This document shows, piece after piece, positions 51,340 through 60,602 of a stretch of 64,000 nucleotides of DNA (within the stretch, counting starts at the first letter, position 1; each line of letters begins with the position of its first letter). The notes beneath the pieces are model-generated. The model was not told where the DNA came from. It did not search any database and saw only the letters and a list, made by a program, of their open reading frames with translations. Location: NCBI RefSeq assembly GCF_041765605.1, contig NZ_CP168900.1, positions 760,001-824,000 on the forward strand, given 5' to 3'. The stretch is from Listeria monocytogenes. GTDB lineage: Bacteria > Bacillota > Bacilli > Lactobacillales > Listeriaceae. A program made the translations under genes and the position numbers.

Positions 51340-52716
51340 ATGGAAGAGCAAAAAGAAGAATTGCAAAGAGGACTGAAAAATAGACACATTCAGTTAATCG
51401 CGATTGGCGGAGCAATTGGTACAGGGCTTTTTCTAGGAGCAGGGAAGTCAATTCATTTAGCCGGACCTTCTATCATGTTAGTTTACTTAATTATTGGGGC
51501 TATTTTATTCTTTGTTATGAGAGCTTTGGGTGAATTATTAATACATAACCCAACAACAGGATCATTTACAGAATTTGCAGAGCAATTTATTGGACCGTGG
51601 GCTGGCTTTATTACTGGTTGGACCTATTGGTTCTGTTGGATTGTGACAGGTATTGCAGAAATTACAGCAGTTGGCATGTACGTAAAATTTTGGGTGCCAG
51701 ACTTACCGCAATGGATTCCAGCACTTGCATGTGTTTTAATACTTCTATTGTTCAACTTAGCAACCGTTAAAGCTTTTGGTGAAATCGAATTTTGGTTTGC
51801 GATTATTAAAGTGGTTGTTATTATTGCCTTAATTGTTATTGGATTTGTACTCGTATTCATTGGTTACAAACATGGCACAAGTACAGCATCATTTTCTAAT
51901 TTAGTTGATTATGGTGGCTTTTTCCCGAATGGAATTGCCGGGTTCTTGCTAGCATTCCAAATGGCGACATTTTCTTTTGTCGGAATTGAGCTTGTTGGGG
52001 TTACTGCAGGAGAAGCGGATGATCCAGAACGTACACTTCCAAAAGCCATTAATAATATTCCGATTCGGATTTTAATCTTTTATATTGGTGCGTTACTCGT
52101 ATTAATGTCGATTTATCCGTGGAGCAATATTGATCCAAACACAAGCCCATTCGTAAGCGTCTTTTCGATGATCGGGATTCCTGCAGCTGCCGGCATTATT
52201 AATTTTGTGGTGTTAACGGCTGCTATGTCTTCCTGTAATAGTGGGATTTTCAGTACAAGCCGGATGCTTTACACTCTTTCAGCAGAAGGAAAAGCACCGA
52301 AAAAAATGCATCATTTGAGCTCTAATGGGGTTCCAGCAACGGCATTAATTACTTCTACAGCATGTTTACTTATCGGTGTGTTTTTAAATTATTTCTTACC
52401 AGAACAAGTATTTATTTTAGTAACAAGTATCGCGACGATTTGCTTTATCTGGGTTTGGGGTATTATTTTAGTGGCGCATTTACGTTTTCGCCATAAACAT
52501 CCAGAAATCGCAGAAAAAAGTAAATTCAAAATGCCTTTATCGCCTTTAATGAACTGGGTTAGCTTGATTTTCTTCGGAGGATTACTAGTTATCCTCGGTT
52601 TTGCCGCAGATACAAGAATAGCACTTTTCGTTACACCAGTATGGTTCTTGATTTTAGCTATCGCTTATCAAGTTTTAAAAGCATCCAACCGAAAGACAAA
52701 AATTCGACATAATTAA
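51340..52716 (+). CDS. amino-acid permease, APC family
   Basis: 458 residues with 12 predicted membrane helices. The amino-acid-transporter signature starts at NRHIQLIAIGGAIGTGLFLGAG; GFLLAFQMATFSFVGIELVG and AMSSCNSGIFSTSRMLYTLS are the AAT-family motifs in helices 6 and 8. Most like GABA/proline/aromatic permeases of the GabP/RocE group; substrate not determined. Corresponds to lmo0787. Terminator follows. Confidence 0.9.
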   Translation: MEEQKEELQRGLKNRHIQLIAIGGAIGTGLFLGAGKSIHLAGPSIMLVYLIIGAILFFVMRALGELLIHNPTTGSFTEFAEQFIGPWAGFITGWTYWFCWIVTGIAEITAVGMYVKFWVPDLPQWIPALACVLILLLFNLATVKAFGEIEFWFAIIKVVVIIALIVIGFVLVFIGYKHGTSTASFSNLVDYGGFFPNGIAGFLLAFQMATFSFVGIELVGVTAGEADDPERTLPKAINNIPIRILIFYIGALLVLMSIYPWSNIDPNTSPFVSVFSMIGIPAAAGIINFVVLTAAMSSCNSGIFSTSRMLYTLSAEGKAPKKMHHLSSNGVPATALITSTACLLIGVFLNYFLPEQVFILVTSIATICFIWVWGIILVAHLRFRHKHPEIAEKSKFKMPLSPLMNWVSLIFFGGLLVILGFAADTRIALFVTPVWFLILAIAYQVLKASNRKTKIRHN

Positions 52717-52722
52717 TAACTG

Positions 52723-52771
52723 AGCAAGCATTCGCTAAATGGAGCTATTTTAGGGAATGCTTGCTTTTTTT
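52723..52771 (+). terminator. permease terminator
   Basis: AGCAAGCATTC / GAATGCTTGCT with an inner CTAAA/TTTAG helix, followed by TTTTTT. Confidence 0.88.
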
Positions 52772-52797
52772 CGGCATGAAAATGCTCCGCGAAATTC

Positions 52798-52950
52798 TTT
52801 ACAAATGAAAAAAATCGTGTAGAATGAGAGGTGTTTAGAGCATTTTGTCGTATTCTCGCATATCGAGTGAGTACTCACTCATTTTTAAAAATAACTATTT
52901 ATGTGAAGCAACGTACAAATGACGGATAATATGTGAAGTTACATACATAT
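52798..52950 (+). promoter_or_regulatory. promoter, TetR-type palindrome and direct repeats before the activase gene
   Basis: TTTACA (52798-52803), 16 bp, TAGAAT (52820-52825). GAGTGAGTACTCACTC (52865-52880) is a perfect 16-bp palindrome of TetR-operator type, downstream of that promoter. ATGTGAAGCAACGTACAAAT (52901) and ATGTGAAGTTACATACATAT (52931) repeat at 30-bp spacing with 15 of 20 bases equal. No regulator gene is nearby. Confidence 0.6.
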
Positions 52951-52980
52951 TAAGTAGTGCGTAATGAAAGGGATGAGAAA

Positions 52981-55900
52981 ATGATTCATGCAGGATTAGA
53001 TGTGGGATCAACAACAGCAAAGGCCGTAGCACTTAATGACCAGGGGGATATTTTATTTCAAACCTACAGAAGACATTATTCAGACATTAAAAAAGTTACA
53101 TTAGAAATCATGCAGGATATGCAAAAAAAATGTGGTATGACAGAAATGACATTCAAAATTACGGGATCATCCGGATTAGCGATTTCTAAATTCTTGAATG
53201 TACCTTTTGTGCAGGAAGTAATTGCTTGTACGGAAGCAGTGGAGCAAGTAATTCCAGAGACAGACGTAGTAATCGAGCTGGGCGGGGAAGATGCGAAGAT
53301 TATTTATTTCAGTGGTGGAATTGAGCAAAGAATGAATAATGCCTGCGCGGGTGGAACGGGTGCTTTTATTGACCAAATCGCCACGCTACTTCAAACAGAT
53401 CCAACAGGTTTAAACGAACTGGCGCAAAATGCGAATACGATTTATCCGATTGCTTCCAGATGTGGCGTATTCGCCAAAACAGATGTGCAACCGTTACTTA
53501 ATGAAGGGGCCAGAAAAGAAGATATAGCCGCTTCCATTTTCCAAAGTGTCGTGACACAAACGATTAGTGGGCTTGCTTGTGGACGTCCAATCCGCGGAAA
53601 AGTAGCGTTTCTTGGAGGACCACTTACTTTCCTTGATCAGTTGCGCTATCGTTTTACAGAAACATTGAAGATGAAAGATAGTGATATTATTGCGCCTCAA
53701 AACGCGGAATATTTTATTGCACTTGGAACAGCTTTTACTGGATTAAATGATGTACCTTTAAAAGTAGATGATATGATTTACCGACTTTCCAATATGGATA
53801 TGACCACGATGGCGACGGATACGGTCATTTTACCAGCACTTTTTGAAAAGCAAGAAGACTTAGAAGATTTTCGTGCGCGTCATAATCAAATGAAAGCCAA
53901 ACGAACAAAACTGGAAGATTATGAAGGGGATGCTTATTTAGGCATTGATGCAGGATCAACCACGACCAAATTAATCTTAATGAGCCAAACCAATGAAATT
54001 CTTTACTCGTTTTATTCTAGTAATAATGGGAATCCGCTTCAATCAGTTATTGACGCAACGAGTGATTTATATGAAATTTTACCGGAAAAAGTTCGAGTTG
54101 CGCAGTCTGGAATTACAGGCTACGGCGAGTCGCTTATTAAAGCCGCGCTAAAAATTGATGTTGGCGAAATTGAAACAGTGGCGCATTATCGTGCTGCTCG
54201 TGAATTTTTACCTGATGTTGATTTTATTTTAGACATTGGCGGACAAGATATGAAATGTATGAAAATTAAGAAAGGCGCACTGGATAGCTTGATGCTTAAT
54301 GAAGCTTGCTCGGCCGGGTGTGGTTCGTTTCTTGAAACATTTGCGCAAACACTTAATTTATCCATTGAAGAGTTTGCGGCTCGGGCGTTGGAAGCAAAAG
54401 CTCCTGTAGACCTAGGTTCCCGTTGTACCGTTTTCATGAATTCCAAAGTGAAACAAGTGCAAAAAGAAGGCGTGAGCATGGAAGATTTATCTGCGGGTCT
54501 TGCTTATTCAGTCGTAAAAAACGCGTTACAAAAAGTAATCAAACTCCGCAGTCCGAAAGACATTGGCGAAAAAGTAATCGTTCAAGGTGGAACTTTTTAC
54601 AACGAATCAGTCTTGCGTGCTTTTGAACTGTTAACTGGACGTGAAGTAGTTCGACCGGATATCGCCGGAATGATGGGCGCATACGGGGCCGCTTTAATTG
54701 CCCGCGAACATTACGAAACTGGCGAAGTAACGGAGATGCTCGTATTAGAAAAATTACGTGAATTTAGCGCAGAAACTTCGCAGTCGCGCTGCAATCTTTG
54801 TAGTAACACGTGTCAGCTTACAGTGACAAGATTTGGCGATGACCGGATGTTTGTTAGTGGAAATCGTTGTGAACGCGGGGAACGTGTCGAAACGAAGCGT
54901 AATTTACTGCCCAATTTATATGCGTATAAACTAAAACGTACCTTTGATTACAAATCGCTGAAAAAATCAGAAGCAACTAGAGGGACCATTGGTATTCCAC
55001 GCGCATTGAACGTTTTTGAAAACTATCCACTATGGCATACGATTTTAACGAACTTAGGTTTCCGAGTGGTTTTATCATCGAAATCATCCAAAAACCTATA
55101 CGACAAAGGTATCGAAACGATTGCCTCCGAAGCAGTTTGTTTTCCAGCCAAATTAACACACGGTCATATTATGGATTTAATCAAGAAAAAAGCAGATCGC
55201 ATTTTCTACCCATCTGTCGTTTACGAAAAACCGGAATTTGGTGAAGCAACGAATAACTTTAACTGTCCAGTTGTGGCTGGTTACCCAGAAGTTATTCGTG
55301 TCAATGTGGATGCTTTAGAAGAGAAAAATATTCCAATGATTAGTCCGTTTTTAACTTTAGATAATGAAAAAGCATTAATCGAACAAATGAGTCTCGCTTT
55401 CCCAGAAGTCCCAGCCGCAGATATGGAAAAAGCAGTTCAAGCAGGGCTAGAGGAAGCAGAACTTTGCCGTAAAGACATTCAAGCAGAAGGCGAAGCGGCA
55501 CTTACTTACATTAAGAAAAACAAAATCAAAGGGATTGTTCTTGCAGGGCATCCATATCATATTGATCCAGAAGTAAACCACGGAATTCCAGAACTCATTA
55601 CAATGAACGGCATGGCGGTTCTTACCGAAGATTCGATTTCTCATCTTGGAGAAATGGACCATAAACTTCGGGTTGAAAATCAGTGGAAATATCACGCAAG
55701 ACTGTATCGTGCAGCCAGCTTTACTGCTAAAAGTGAAGATTTAGAATTTGTGCAATTGACCTCTTTTGGTTGTGGACTTGATGCGATTACAACAGATATG
55801 TGCCAAGAAATCATTGAAGGGCATAACAAAGTGTACACATTACTAAAAATCGATGAAATCAACAACCTTGGTGCCGCACGTATCCGAGTTCGTTCCTTAA

Positions 55901-57408
55901 AAGCAGCCATGGAAGAACGTGAGAAAAACAACGTGAAACCAGGGATTATGTCGAAACCAAAAGAACGTCCATTATTTACAAAGGAAATGAAGAAAACATA
56001 TACTATTTTAGCGCCACAGCTAGCTCCAACCCATTTTGAAATGTTAGAGGCTGCTTGTAAAGTGGGCGGTTATAACTTGGAAGTGTTACCAGCAGTTACA
56101 CCGCGCGCAGTGGATGAGGGCTTACGTTACGTCAATAATGACGCTTGTTATCCAGCAATTTTAACGATTGGACAAATGATGGATGCACTGAAACACGGCG
56201 ATTATGATGTAAATAATTTAGCTGTATTGATGACGCAAACAGGTGGTGGATGTCGGGCTACCAACTATATTTCGATGCTGAAAAAAGCACTCGGAGAAGC
56301 TGGCCTGGATCATATCCCAGTTATTTCTCTTAACGCCAACGGTTTAGAAAAACAACCAGGCTTTAAAATGACGCCAAAAGTTCTTGTTCGTTTCCTAGCC
56401 GGAATTAGCTTAGGTGACGCGCTCGACCGGATGCTTTACCGCACTAGACCATATGAAGTGGAGCCAGGGAGCGCGAATAAAATGTTCCGTCATTATCTCG
56501 ATGCTGGTCGTGCGTTAATGGAAAATTACTCTTTTGGAGCATATAAAAAATTAGCAAATGAAATGGTTCGCGCCTTTGACAACTTACCAATAACAAATGA
56601 AGTGAAGCCTAGAGTTGGTGTCGTTGGAGAAATTCTCGTGAAATTCCATCCGGGTGCTAATAACAATATTGTTGATGTTATTGAAGACGAGGGCGGAGAA
56701 GCGGTTGTTCCCGATTTAACAGATTTCATTTTATATTGTTGTTATGACGATCACTTTGCAGCCAATACATTTGGTCGTTCCAAAGTAAAATCATTCGCGA
56801 AACAAAGCGTTGCGATTCCACTCATTAATCAATTCCGCAAACCAGTAACTGATGCACTGAAGAAAAGTGAACGCTTTGAAGCACCAGCAAGTATCGAATC
56901 TATCGCTGAAAAAGCGAGTCAATTACTATCACTCGGAAATAAAATGGGTGAGGGCTGGTTCTTAACAGGGGAAATGTTTGAATTACTCGATAGTAACGTA
57001 CCAAATATCGCATGTTTACAACCATTTGCTTGCCTGCCAAACCATATTACTGGTCGAGGCATGATTAAAGGGCTTAAAAAAATGTATCCAGAAGCTAACA
57101 TCATGTCCATTGACTACGATGCCGGCTCAAGCTCTGTGAACCAACTAAATCGAATCAAATTAATGCTCTCTATAGCAAGAAAACAACTAGAAACGACAGA
57201 AGTAGTCACAGAGAAAGAAACAAACACACGATTCAACCCAAGAGAAAAAATCCTTGGTAAAGCAAAACAAGTACGAGAAAGCGCCCCAGTCGAAATGATT
57301 GGAAACAAAGTAAAACAAGCGCGGGATGCAGATCCAGTTGGCGCCATTGCACAAAAAGTGAAACATGTTGCATCAAGTAGCGAGCATGTTCAAACAGATA
57401 ATGACTAA
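52981..57408 (+). CDS. 2-hydroxyacyl-CoA dehydratase activase/dehydratase fusion protein
   Basis: 1475 residues from ATG 52981, just after AAAGGGATGAG. Two activase (BcrAD/BadFG) ATPase domains: GLDVGSTTAK (5-14), GGED (101-104), NACAGG (Cys122) and SRCGVF (Cys161); then GIDAGSTTTK (from 321), GGQD (420-423), EACSAGCGS (Cys443, Cys447) and SRCTVF (Cys482). A cysteine cluster (604, 607, 611, 630) follows, then a DUF2229/dehydratase D-component region (~660-1400). The tail (~1405-1465) holds about three imperfect KVKQxR-D/E-x-x-PV repeats. Activases use ATP and a [4Fe-4S] cluster to inject an electron into a dehydratase. Here all parts are on one chain. Substrate unknown. Corresponds to lmo0788. 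Confidence 0.88.
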   Translation: MIHAGLDVGSTTAKAVALNDQGDILFQTYRRHYSDIKKVTLEIMQDMQKKCGMTEMTFKITGSSGLAISKFLNVPFVQEVIACTEAVEQVIPETDVVIELGGEDAKIIYFSGGIEQRMNNACAGGTGAFIDQIATLLQTDPTGLNELAQNANTIYPIASRCGVFAKTDVQPLLNEGARKEDIAASIFQSVVTQTISGLACGRPIRGKVAFLGGPLTFLDQLRYRFTETLKMKDSDIIAPQNAEYFIALGTAFTGLNDVPLKVDDMIYRLSNMDMTTMATDTVILPALFEKQEDLEDFRARHNQMKAKRTKLEDYEGDAYLGIDAGSTTTKLILMSQTNEILYSFYSSNNGNPLQSVIDATSDLYEILPEKVRVAQSGITGYGESLIKAALKIDVGEIETVAHYRAAREFLPDVDFILDIGGQDMKCMKIKKGALDSLMLNEACSAGCGSFLETFAQTLNLSIEEFAARALEAKAPVDLGSRCTVFMNSKVKQVQKEGVSMEDLSAGLAYSVVKNALQKVIKLRSPKDIGEKVIVQGGTFYNESVLRAFELLTGREVVRPDIAGMMGAYGAALIAREHYETGEVTEMLVLEKLREFSAETSQSRCNLCSNTCQLTVTRFGDDRMFVSGNRCERGERVETKRNLLPNLYAYKLKRTFDYKSLKKSEATRGTIGIPRALNVFENYPLWHTILTNLGFRVVLSSKSSKNLYDKGIETIASEAVCFPAKLTHGHIMDLIKKKADRIFYPSVVYEKPEFGEATNNFNCPVVAGYPEVIRVNVDALEEKNIPMISPFLTLDNEKALIEQMSLAFPEVPAADMEKAVQAGLEEAELCRKDIQAEGEAALTYIKKNKIKGIVLAGHPYHIDPEVNHGIPELITMNGMAVLTEDSISHLGEMDHKLRVENQWKYHARLYRAASFTAKSEDLEFVQLTSFGCGLDAITTDMCQEIIEGHNKVYTLLKIDEINNLGAARIRVRSLKAAMEEREKNNVKPGIMSKPKERPLFTKEMKKTYTILAPQLAPTHFEMLEAACKVGGYNLEVLPAVTPRAVDEGLRYVNNDACYPAILTIGQMMDALKHGDYDVNNLAVLMTQTGGGCRATNYISMLKKALGEAGLDHIPVISLNANGLEKQPGFKMTPKVLVRFLAGISLGDALDRMLYRTRPYEVEPGSANKMFRHYLDAGRALMENYSFGAYKKLANEMVRAFDNLPITNEVKPRVGVVGEILVKFHPGANNNIVDVIEDEGGEAVVPDLTDFILYCCYDDHFAANTFGRSKVKSFAKQSVAIPLINQFRKPVTDALKKSERFEAPASIESIAEKASQLLSLGNKMGEGWFLTGEMFELLDSNVPNIACLQPFACLPNHITGRGMIKGLKKMYPEANIMSIDYDAGSSSVNQLNRIKLMLSIARKQLETTEVVTEKETNTRFNPREKILGKAKQVRESAPVEMIGNKVKQARDADPVGAIAQKVKHVASSSEHVQTDND

Positions 57409-57410
57409 TT

Positions 57411-57443
57411 AAAAATCCGCCCCTTGCTCGGGGCGGATTTTTT
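57411..57443. terminator. bidirectional terminator
   Basis: AAAATCCGCCCC / GGGGCGGATTTT, 12-bp GC-rich stem with a TTGCTC loop, between convergent genes. Confidence 0.93.
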
Positions 57444-58292
57444 CTATTCAATACTTAAATATTTAGTTTCACTATAATACCCATTGCCGCCTACATATAC
57501 ACGAGCTATTTCGTTATTACCAGTTACATCTAATTTAACTAAAATCTCGGAAGGGGAGTGTAGCGAGTGTCCTTGTTCAAATACATAAAGTTCTTTTTGT
57601 AAGTATTGATGTTGATAAAGATAACAAGCTAAAGCACCATTAGAGGTCCCAGTCGCAGCTTCTTCATTAATGTCAAAAAGAGGAGCAAGATTCCGACAAA
57701 TAATCCGGTCATCACTAAAAGTATACAGATGCATTCCAACAACTTCATACTGCTTACTGACCTCTTTAACCTTTTCAAAATTTGGCTCTAGGGCATATAA
57801 ATCTGCTTCACTTTTAACTGGAATTAATATATCTTTTAAACCAGTTGACACAATTTGAATAGGGTAGTTAGTATTTAGTAAATTTAAGTCAAAACAACCT
57901 GTTAATTTATTGGGGGGAATTGTATCATAAAAAGTTGGTTGATTTTGTTCCATGAAGATAGTATCCTCTTTTATCGTAATCGTAAGGACACCGCTATTTG
58001 TTTCAATTGTATACCGGCTCTTATGAATTTTATTTAAATGCATCAAAATCGCGAAAGTACCGATTGTCGCATGACCACATAAAGCAACTTCTTCTTTTGG
58101 GGTAAAATATTCTAATTTAAAATCAGCGCAGTTAGATTCTGTTAGGAAGGCAGTTTCCGCATAGCCTAGTTGTTTAGCGATGGTCATTTTTTGAGCGGTG
58201 GTGAGTGTTGGTTCGTTTAATACGACACCAGCTTTATTGCCACCTTTATTATTCTTACTAAATGCACTTGCAACATAAACAGATATATCCAT
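57444..58292 (-). CDS. PhzF-family isomerase/epimerase
   Basis: 282 residues: VYVASAFSKNNKGGNKAGVVL, LGYAETAFL with the conserved catalytic Glu near 47, ALCGHATIGTFAIL, and GTSNGALACYL for the second half of the pseudosymmetric diaminopimelate-epimerase fold. The substrate is unknown; most non-phenazine members are uncharacterised. The gene corresponds to lmo0790-type order. Ribosome site AAGGGAG. YbaK gene 26 bp upstream is probably in the same operon. Confidence 0.87.
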   Translation of the reverse strand: MDISVYVASAFSKNNKGGNKAGVVLNEPTLTTAQKMTIAKQLGYAETAFLTESNCADFKLEYFTPKEEVALCGHATIGTFAILMHLNKIHKSRYTIETNSGVLTITIKEDTIFMEQNQPTFYDTIPPNKLTGCFDLNLLNTNYPIQIVSTGLKDILIPVKSEADLYALEPNFEKVKEVSKQYEVVGMHLYTFSDDRIICRNLAPLFDINEEAATGTSNGALACYLYQHQYLQKELYVFEQGHSLHSPSEILVKLDVTGNNEIARVYVGGNGYYSETKYLSIE

Positions 58293-58318
58293 AAAAATGA
58301 AACTCCCTTGTAAAAACT

Positions 58319-58804
58319 TTATTCTTCCGTAATCATCGCAAACTCCGCACGTACTACTTTTTTCAAATCAGTAGGGGCTAGTTCGATTTGTAATCCTCTT
58401 TTTCCAGCCGAAATCAGTATGGTATCAAGCGATTCAGCGCTGTTATCAATAAACGTTGGAAATAATTTCTTCATTCCAATCGGTGAACATCCACCGCGAA
58501 TATAGCCAGTCAGCTTCTCTAGCGTATCCACCGCAATCAATTCACATTTTTTATTGCCGCTAATCTTTGCCAAATGTTTTAAATGCAAAGTCTTATTGGC
58601 AGGTATACACGCAACGATATTTCCTGTTTTGTCACCAGTCAGGACTAAGGTTTTAAAAATTTGTGCGGGATTATTCCCTGTTTCTTCCGCAACATGAAGC
58701 GCATCAAGGGCATCCTCGCTCCACGCATACTCACGTAGTTCATAGTTTACCTTCTGTTTATCTAAAATCCGACACGCATTTGTTTTTTTATTCAAGTCTT
58801 TCAC
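58319..58804 (-). CDS. YbaK/EbsC-type aminoacyl-tRNA deacylase
   Basis: 161 residues: KTNACRILDKQKVNYELREY at the N-terminus, VFKTLVL-like FKTLVLTG, CIPANKTLHLKHLAK with the conserved substrate-binding Lys, and GYIRGGCSPIGMKK. YbaK removes Cys from mischarged tRNA-Pro. It acts in trans in the cytosol. First gene of a two-gene unit with PhzF. Confidence 0.9.
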   Translation of the reverse strand: MKDLNKKTNACRILDKQKVNYELREYAWSEDALDALHVAEETGNNPAQIFKTLVLTGDKTGNIVACIPANKTLHLKHLAKISGNKKCELIAVDTLEKLTGYIRGGCSPIGMKKLFPTFIDNSAESLDTILISAGKRGLQIELAPTDLKKVVRAEFAMITEE

Positions 58805-58918
58805 CTCAATTAATTCAGAAATATGTACAATTTATGACACTTTTTGTGAAATAGTTGGCTTTTCCCTTTTCATTCTGTACAATGAAGTGGAATTCAAATA
58901 AGAAAGGGAGATTTACTA

Positions 58919-59572
58919 ATGAAAAAAGGGTTATTTAGTATGGTTCTTGTGCTAGCAATGGTACTTGTATTAAGTGCATGTGGCGGCGCATCAAGGGTAG
59001 AACCAAAAAAAGCAGGGGAAATCACTGTTAATGCCGTAGTTTACAATAAAGATACGGATAAAGTAAAAGATGTATACGGTGAAGATGGTTCTAAATTCGA
59101 AAAAGAATTTGAAACTAGTTTTAAAGAAAGCTTTATCAGTACATTTACAGCAAGCTTTTCTAGTGATGTAAACTTAGACAAACAAGTGGATGAGTTTTAT
59201 GATGCACTTCGCAAACAAGTAAACGAAAAAACTTCGTATACTACTAAAGTAACAAATGACGACAAAGAAAGTCCAGAAATTCAATTCGCTGTTAAAGGGC
59301 TTGATATGAAAGGCGTTCAAACAGAATTAGTAGAAGAATTAACAAAAGCAGCAACAGCTGATCCATCTCTTGCAACAGATGATCAAAAAATGGCTGAAAA
59401 AACAATGGAGATCTATACGAAAGCTGTTCAAAACGCAGATGCAGTATCAGAAGCTAAAACAGTTACACTTAAATTAAAAGCAGATCCAGATGACGATTCT
59501 TTATGGAAAATGGAAAACGATATGGCATTCATGCAAGAACTAACAACAGCATTCTTTATGGGTGGCATGTAA
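58919..59572 (+). CDS. DUF5105-type lipoprotein
   Basis: 217 residues: lipoprotein signal with lipobox LSAC (Cys21), then an extracytoplasmic domain (NAVVYNKDTDKVKDVYG, helical ~50-190) ending AFFMGGM. DUF5105 lipoproteins are a Firmicute family of unknown role. TTGGCT-17 bp-TACAAT precedes it and GAAAGGGAG is its ribosome site. Lgt/LspA processing is inferred. Confidence 0.85.
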   Translation: MKKGLFSMVLVLAMVLVLSACGGASRVEPKKAGEITVNAVVYNKDTDKVKDVYGEDGSKFEKEFETSFKESFISTFTASFSSDVNLDKQVDEFYDALRKQVNEKTSYTTKVTNDDKESPEIQFAVKGLDMKGVQTELVEELTKAATADPSLATDDQKMAEKTMEIYTKAVQNADAVSEAKTVTLKLKADPDDDSLWKMENDMAFMQELTTAFFMGGM

Positions 59573-59585
59573 GTTTTTATATGGC

Positions 59586-59622
59586 AAACACCAATAACTT
59601 TCGGGTTGTTGGTGTTTTTTTG
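59586..59622 (+). terminator. lipoprotein-gene terminator
   Basis: AAACACCAA / TTGGTGTTT stem, followed by TTTTTT. Confidence 0.85.
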
Positions 59623-59676
59623 TTTCCAAGAATAAATGTTATAATAACATGAAGATTTAATAATGGGAGGCGCTAT

Positions 59677-60567
59677 ATGACTACTATAAAAATCGCATTA
59701 ATCCAACAAAAAGCAGTACCAAATAATAAGGAAGCCAATTTAAAATTAGCCATTAAATATATAAGAGAAGCACATAAAAAAGGAGCAGATTTAGTACTTT
59801 TCCCAGAAATGTGGTCAAACGGTTATGCACCACCTTTTGAAGATGCTTTTAATCATCCACTAGCTACTGGTTTTGGTGCAGAACGATTCAAGTGGTTAAA
59901 TGAAGCAATCGAAGCAGACAGTGCATATGTCTCAACGCTGAAAAAACTTGCCAAAGAGTTGCAGATTGGCATTTGCGCTACGTATTTGTCTAAAACGGAA
60001 CAAAAAATACAAAATACTGCTATTATTATTGACCGAAAAGGAGAAATAATTTTAGACTATGCCAAAGTCCATACGTGTGATTTTTCTTTAGAAATATTAC
60101 TACAAAGTGGCGAGGAATTTAAAGTTTGTGAGTTTGATGGTATTAAGCTGGGGGTCATGATTTGCTATGATCGCGAGTTTCCAGAAAGCGCCAGAGTTCT
60201 CATGCTAAAAGGTGCAGAAATTATCCTCGTTCCAAATGCATGCGATATGAATCCAGCCAGATTGAATCAACTAAATTCTCGTGCTTTTGAAAACATGGTT
60301 GGCGTAGCGATGGCAAACTATCCTGGCGAAAAATGGGGCAGATCCACTGCTTTTTCCCCGATTGTTTTTGATGAAAATGGGGATTACCGCGATAATACGA
60401 TTATTGAAACAGACGACGTTTCAGAAGGTATTTTTATTGCTGAATTTAATTTAGACGAGATTCGAACTTACCGGGAAAATGAAACGTGGGGAAATGCCTA
60501 CCGAAAACCGCAAACATATACAGATTTAATAAGTTTAGATGTAGAAGCGCCATTTAAACGAAATTAA
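59677..60567 (+). CDS. carbon-nitrogen hydrolase, nitrilase superfamily
   Basis: 296 residues. Catalytic triad visible: Glu44 in VLFPEMWSNG, Lys130 in DYAKVHTCDF, Cys163 in MICYDREFPES. This is the N-carbamoylputrescine amidase/ω-amidase branch. Substrate unknown; amide or carbamoyl hydrolysis is inferred. Ribosome site GGGAGGCG. Monocistronic, with terminator. Corresponds to lmo0792. Confidence 0.9.
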   Translation: MTTIKIALIQQKAVPNNKEANLKLAIKYIREAHKKGADLVLFPEMWSNGYAPPFEDAFNHPLATGFGAERFKWLNEAIEADSAYVSTLKKLAKELQIGICATYLSKTEQKIQNTAIIIDRKGEIILDYAKVHTCDFSLEILLQSGEEFKVCEFDGIKLGVMICYDREFPESARVLMLKGAEIILVPNACDMNPARLNQLNSRAFENMVGVAMANYPGEKWGRSTAFSPIVFDENGDYRDNTIIETDDVSEGIFIAEFNLDEIRTYRENETWGNAYRKPQTYTDLISLDVEAPFKRN

Positions 60568-60601
60568 AAAAACAGAGATGAGCGATTCTCTGTTTTTTTC
60601 T
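60565..60601. terminator. bidirectional terminator
   Basis: AAAAAACAGAGA / TCTCTGTTTTTT with a TGAGCGAT loop, between convergent genes. Confidence 0.9.
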
Positions 60602-60602
60602 T

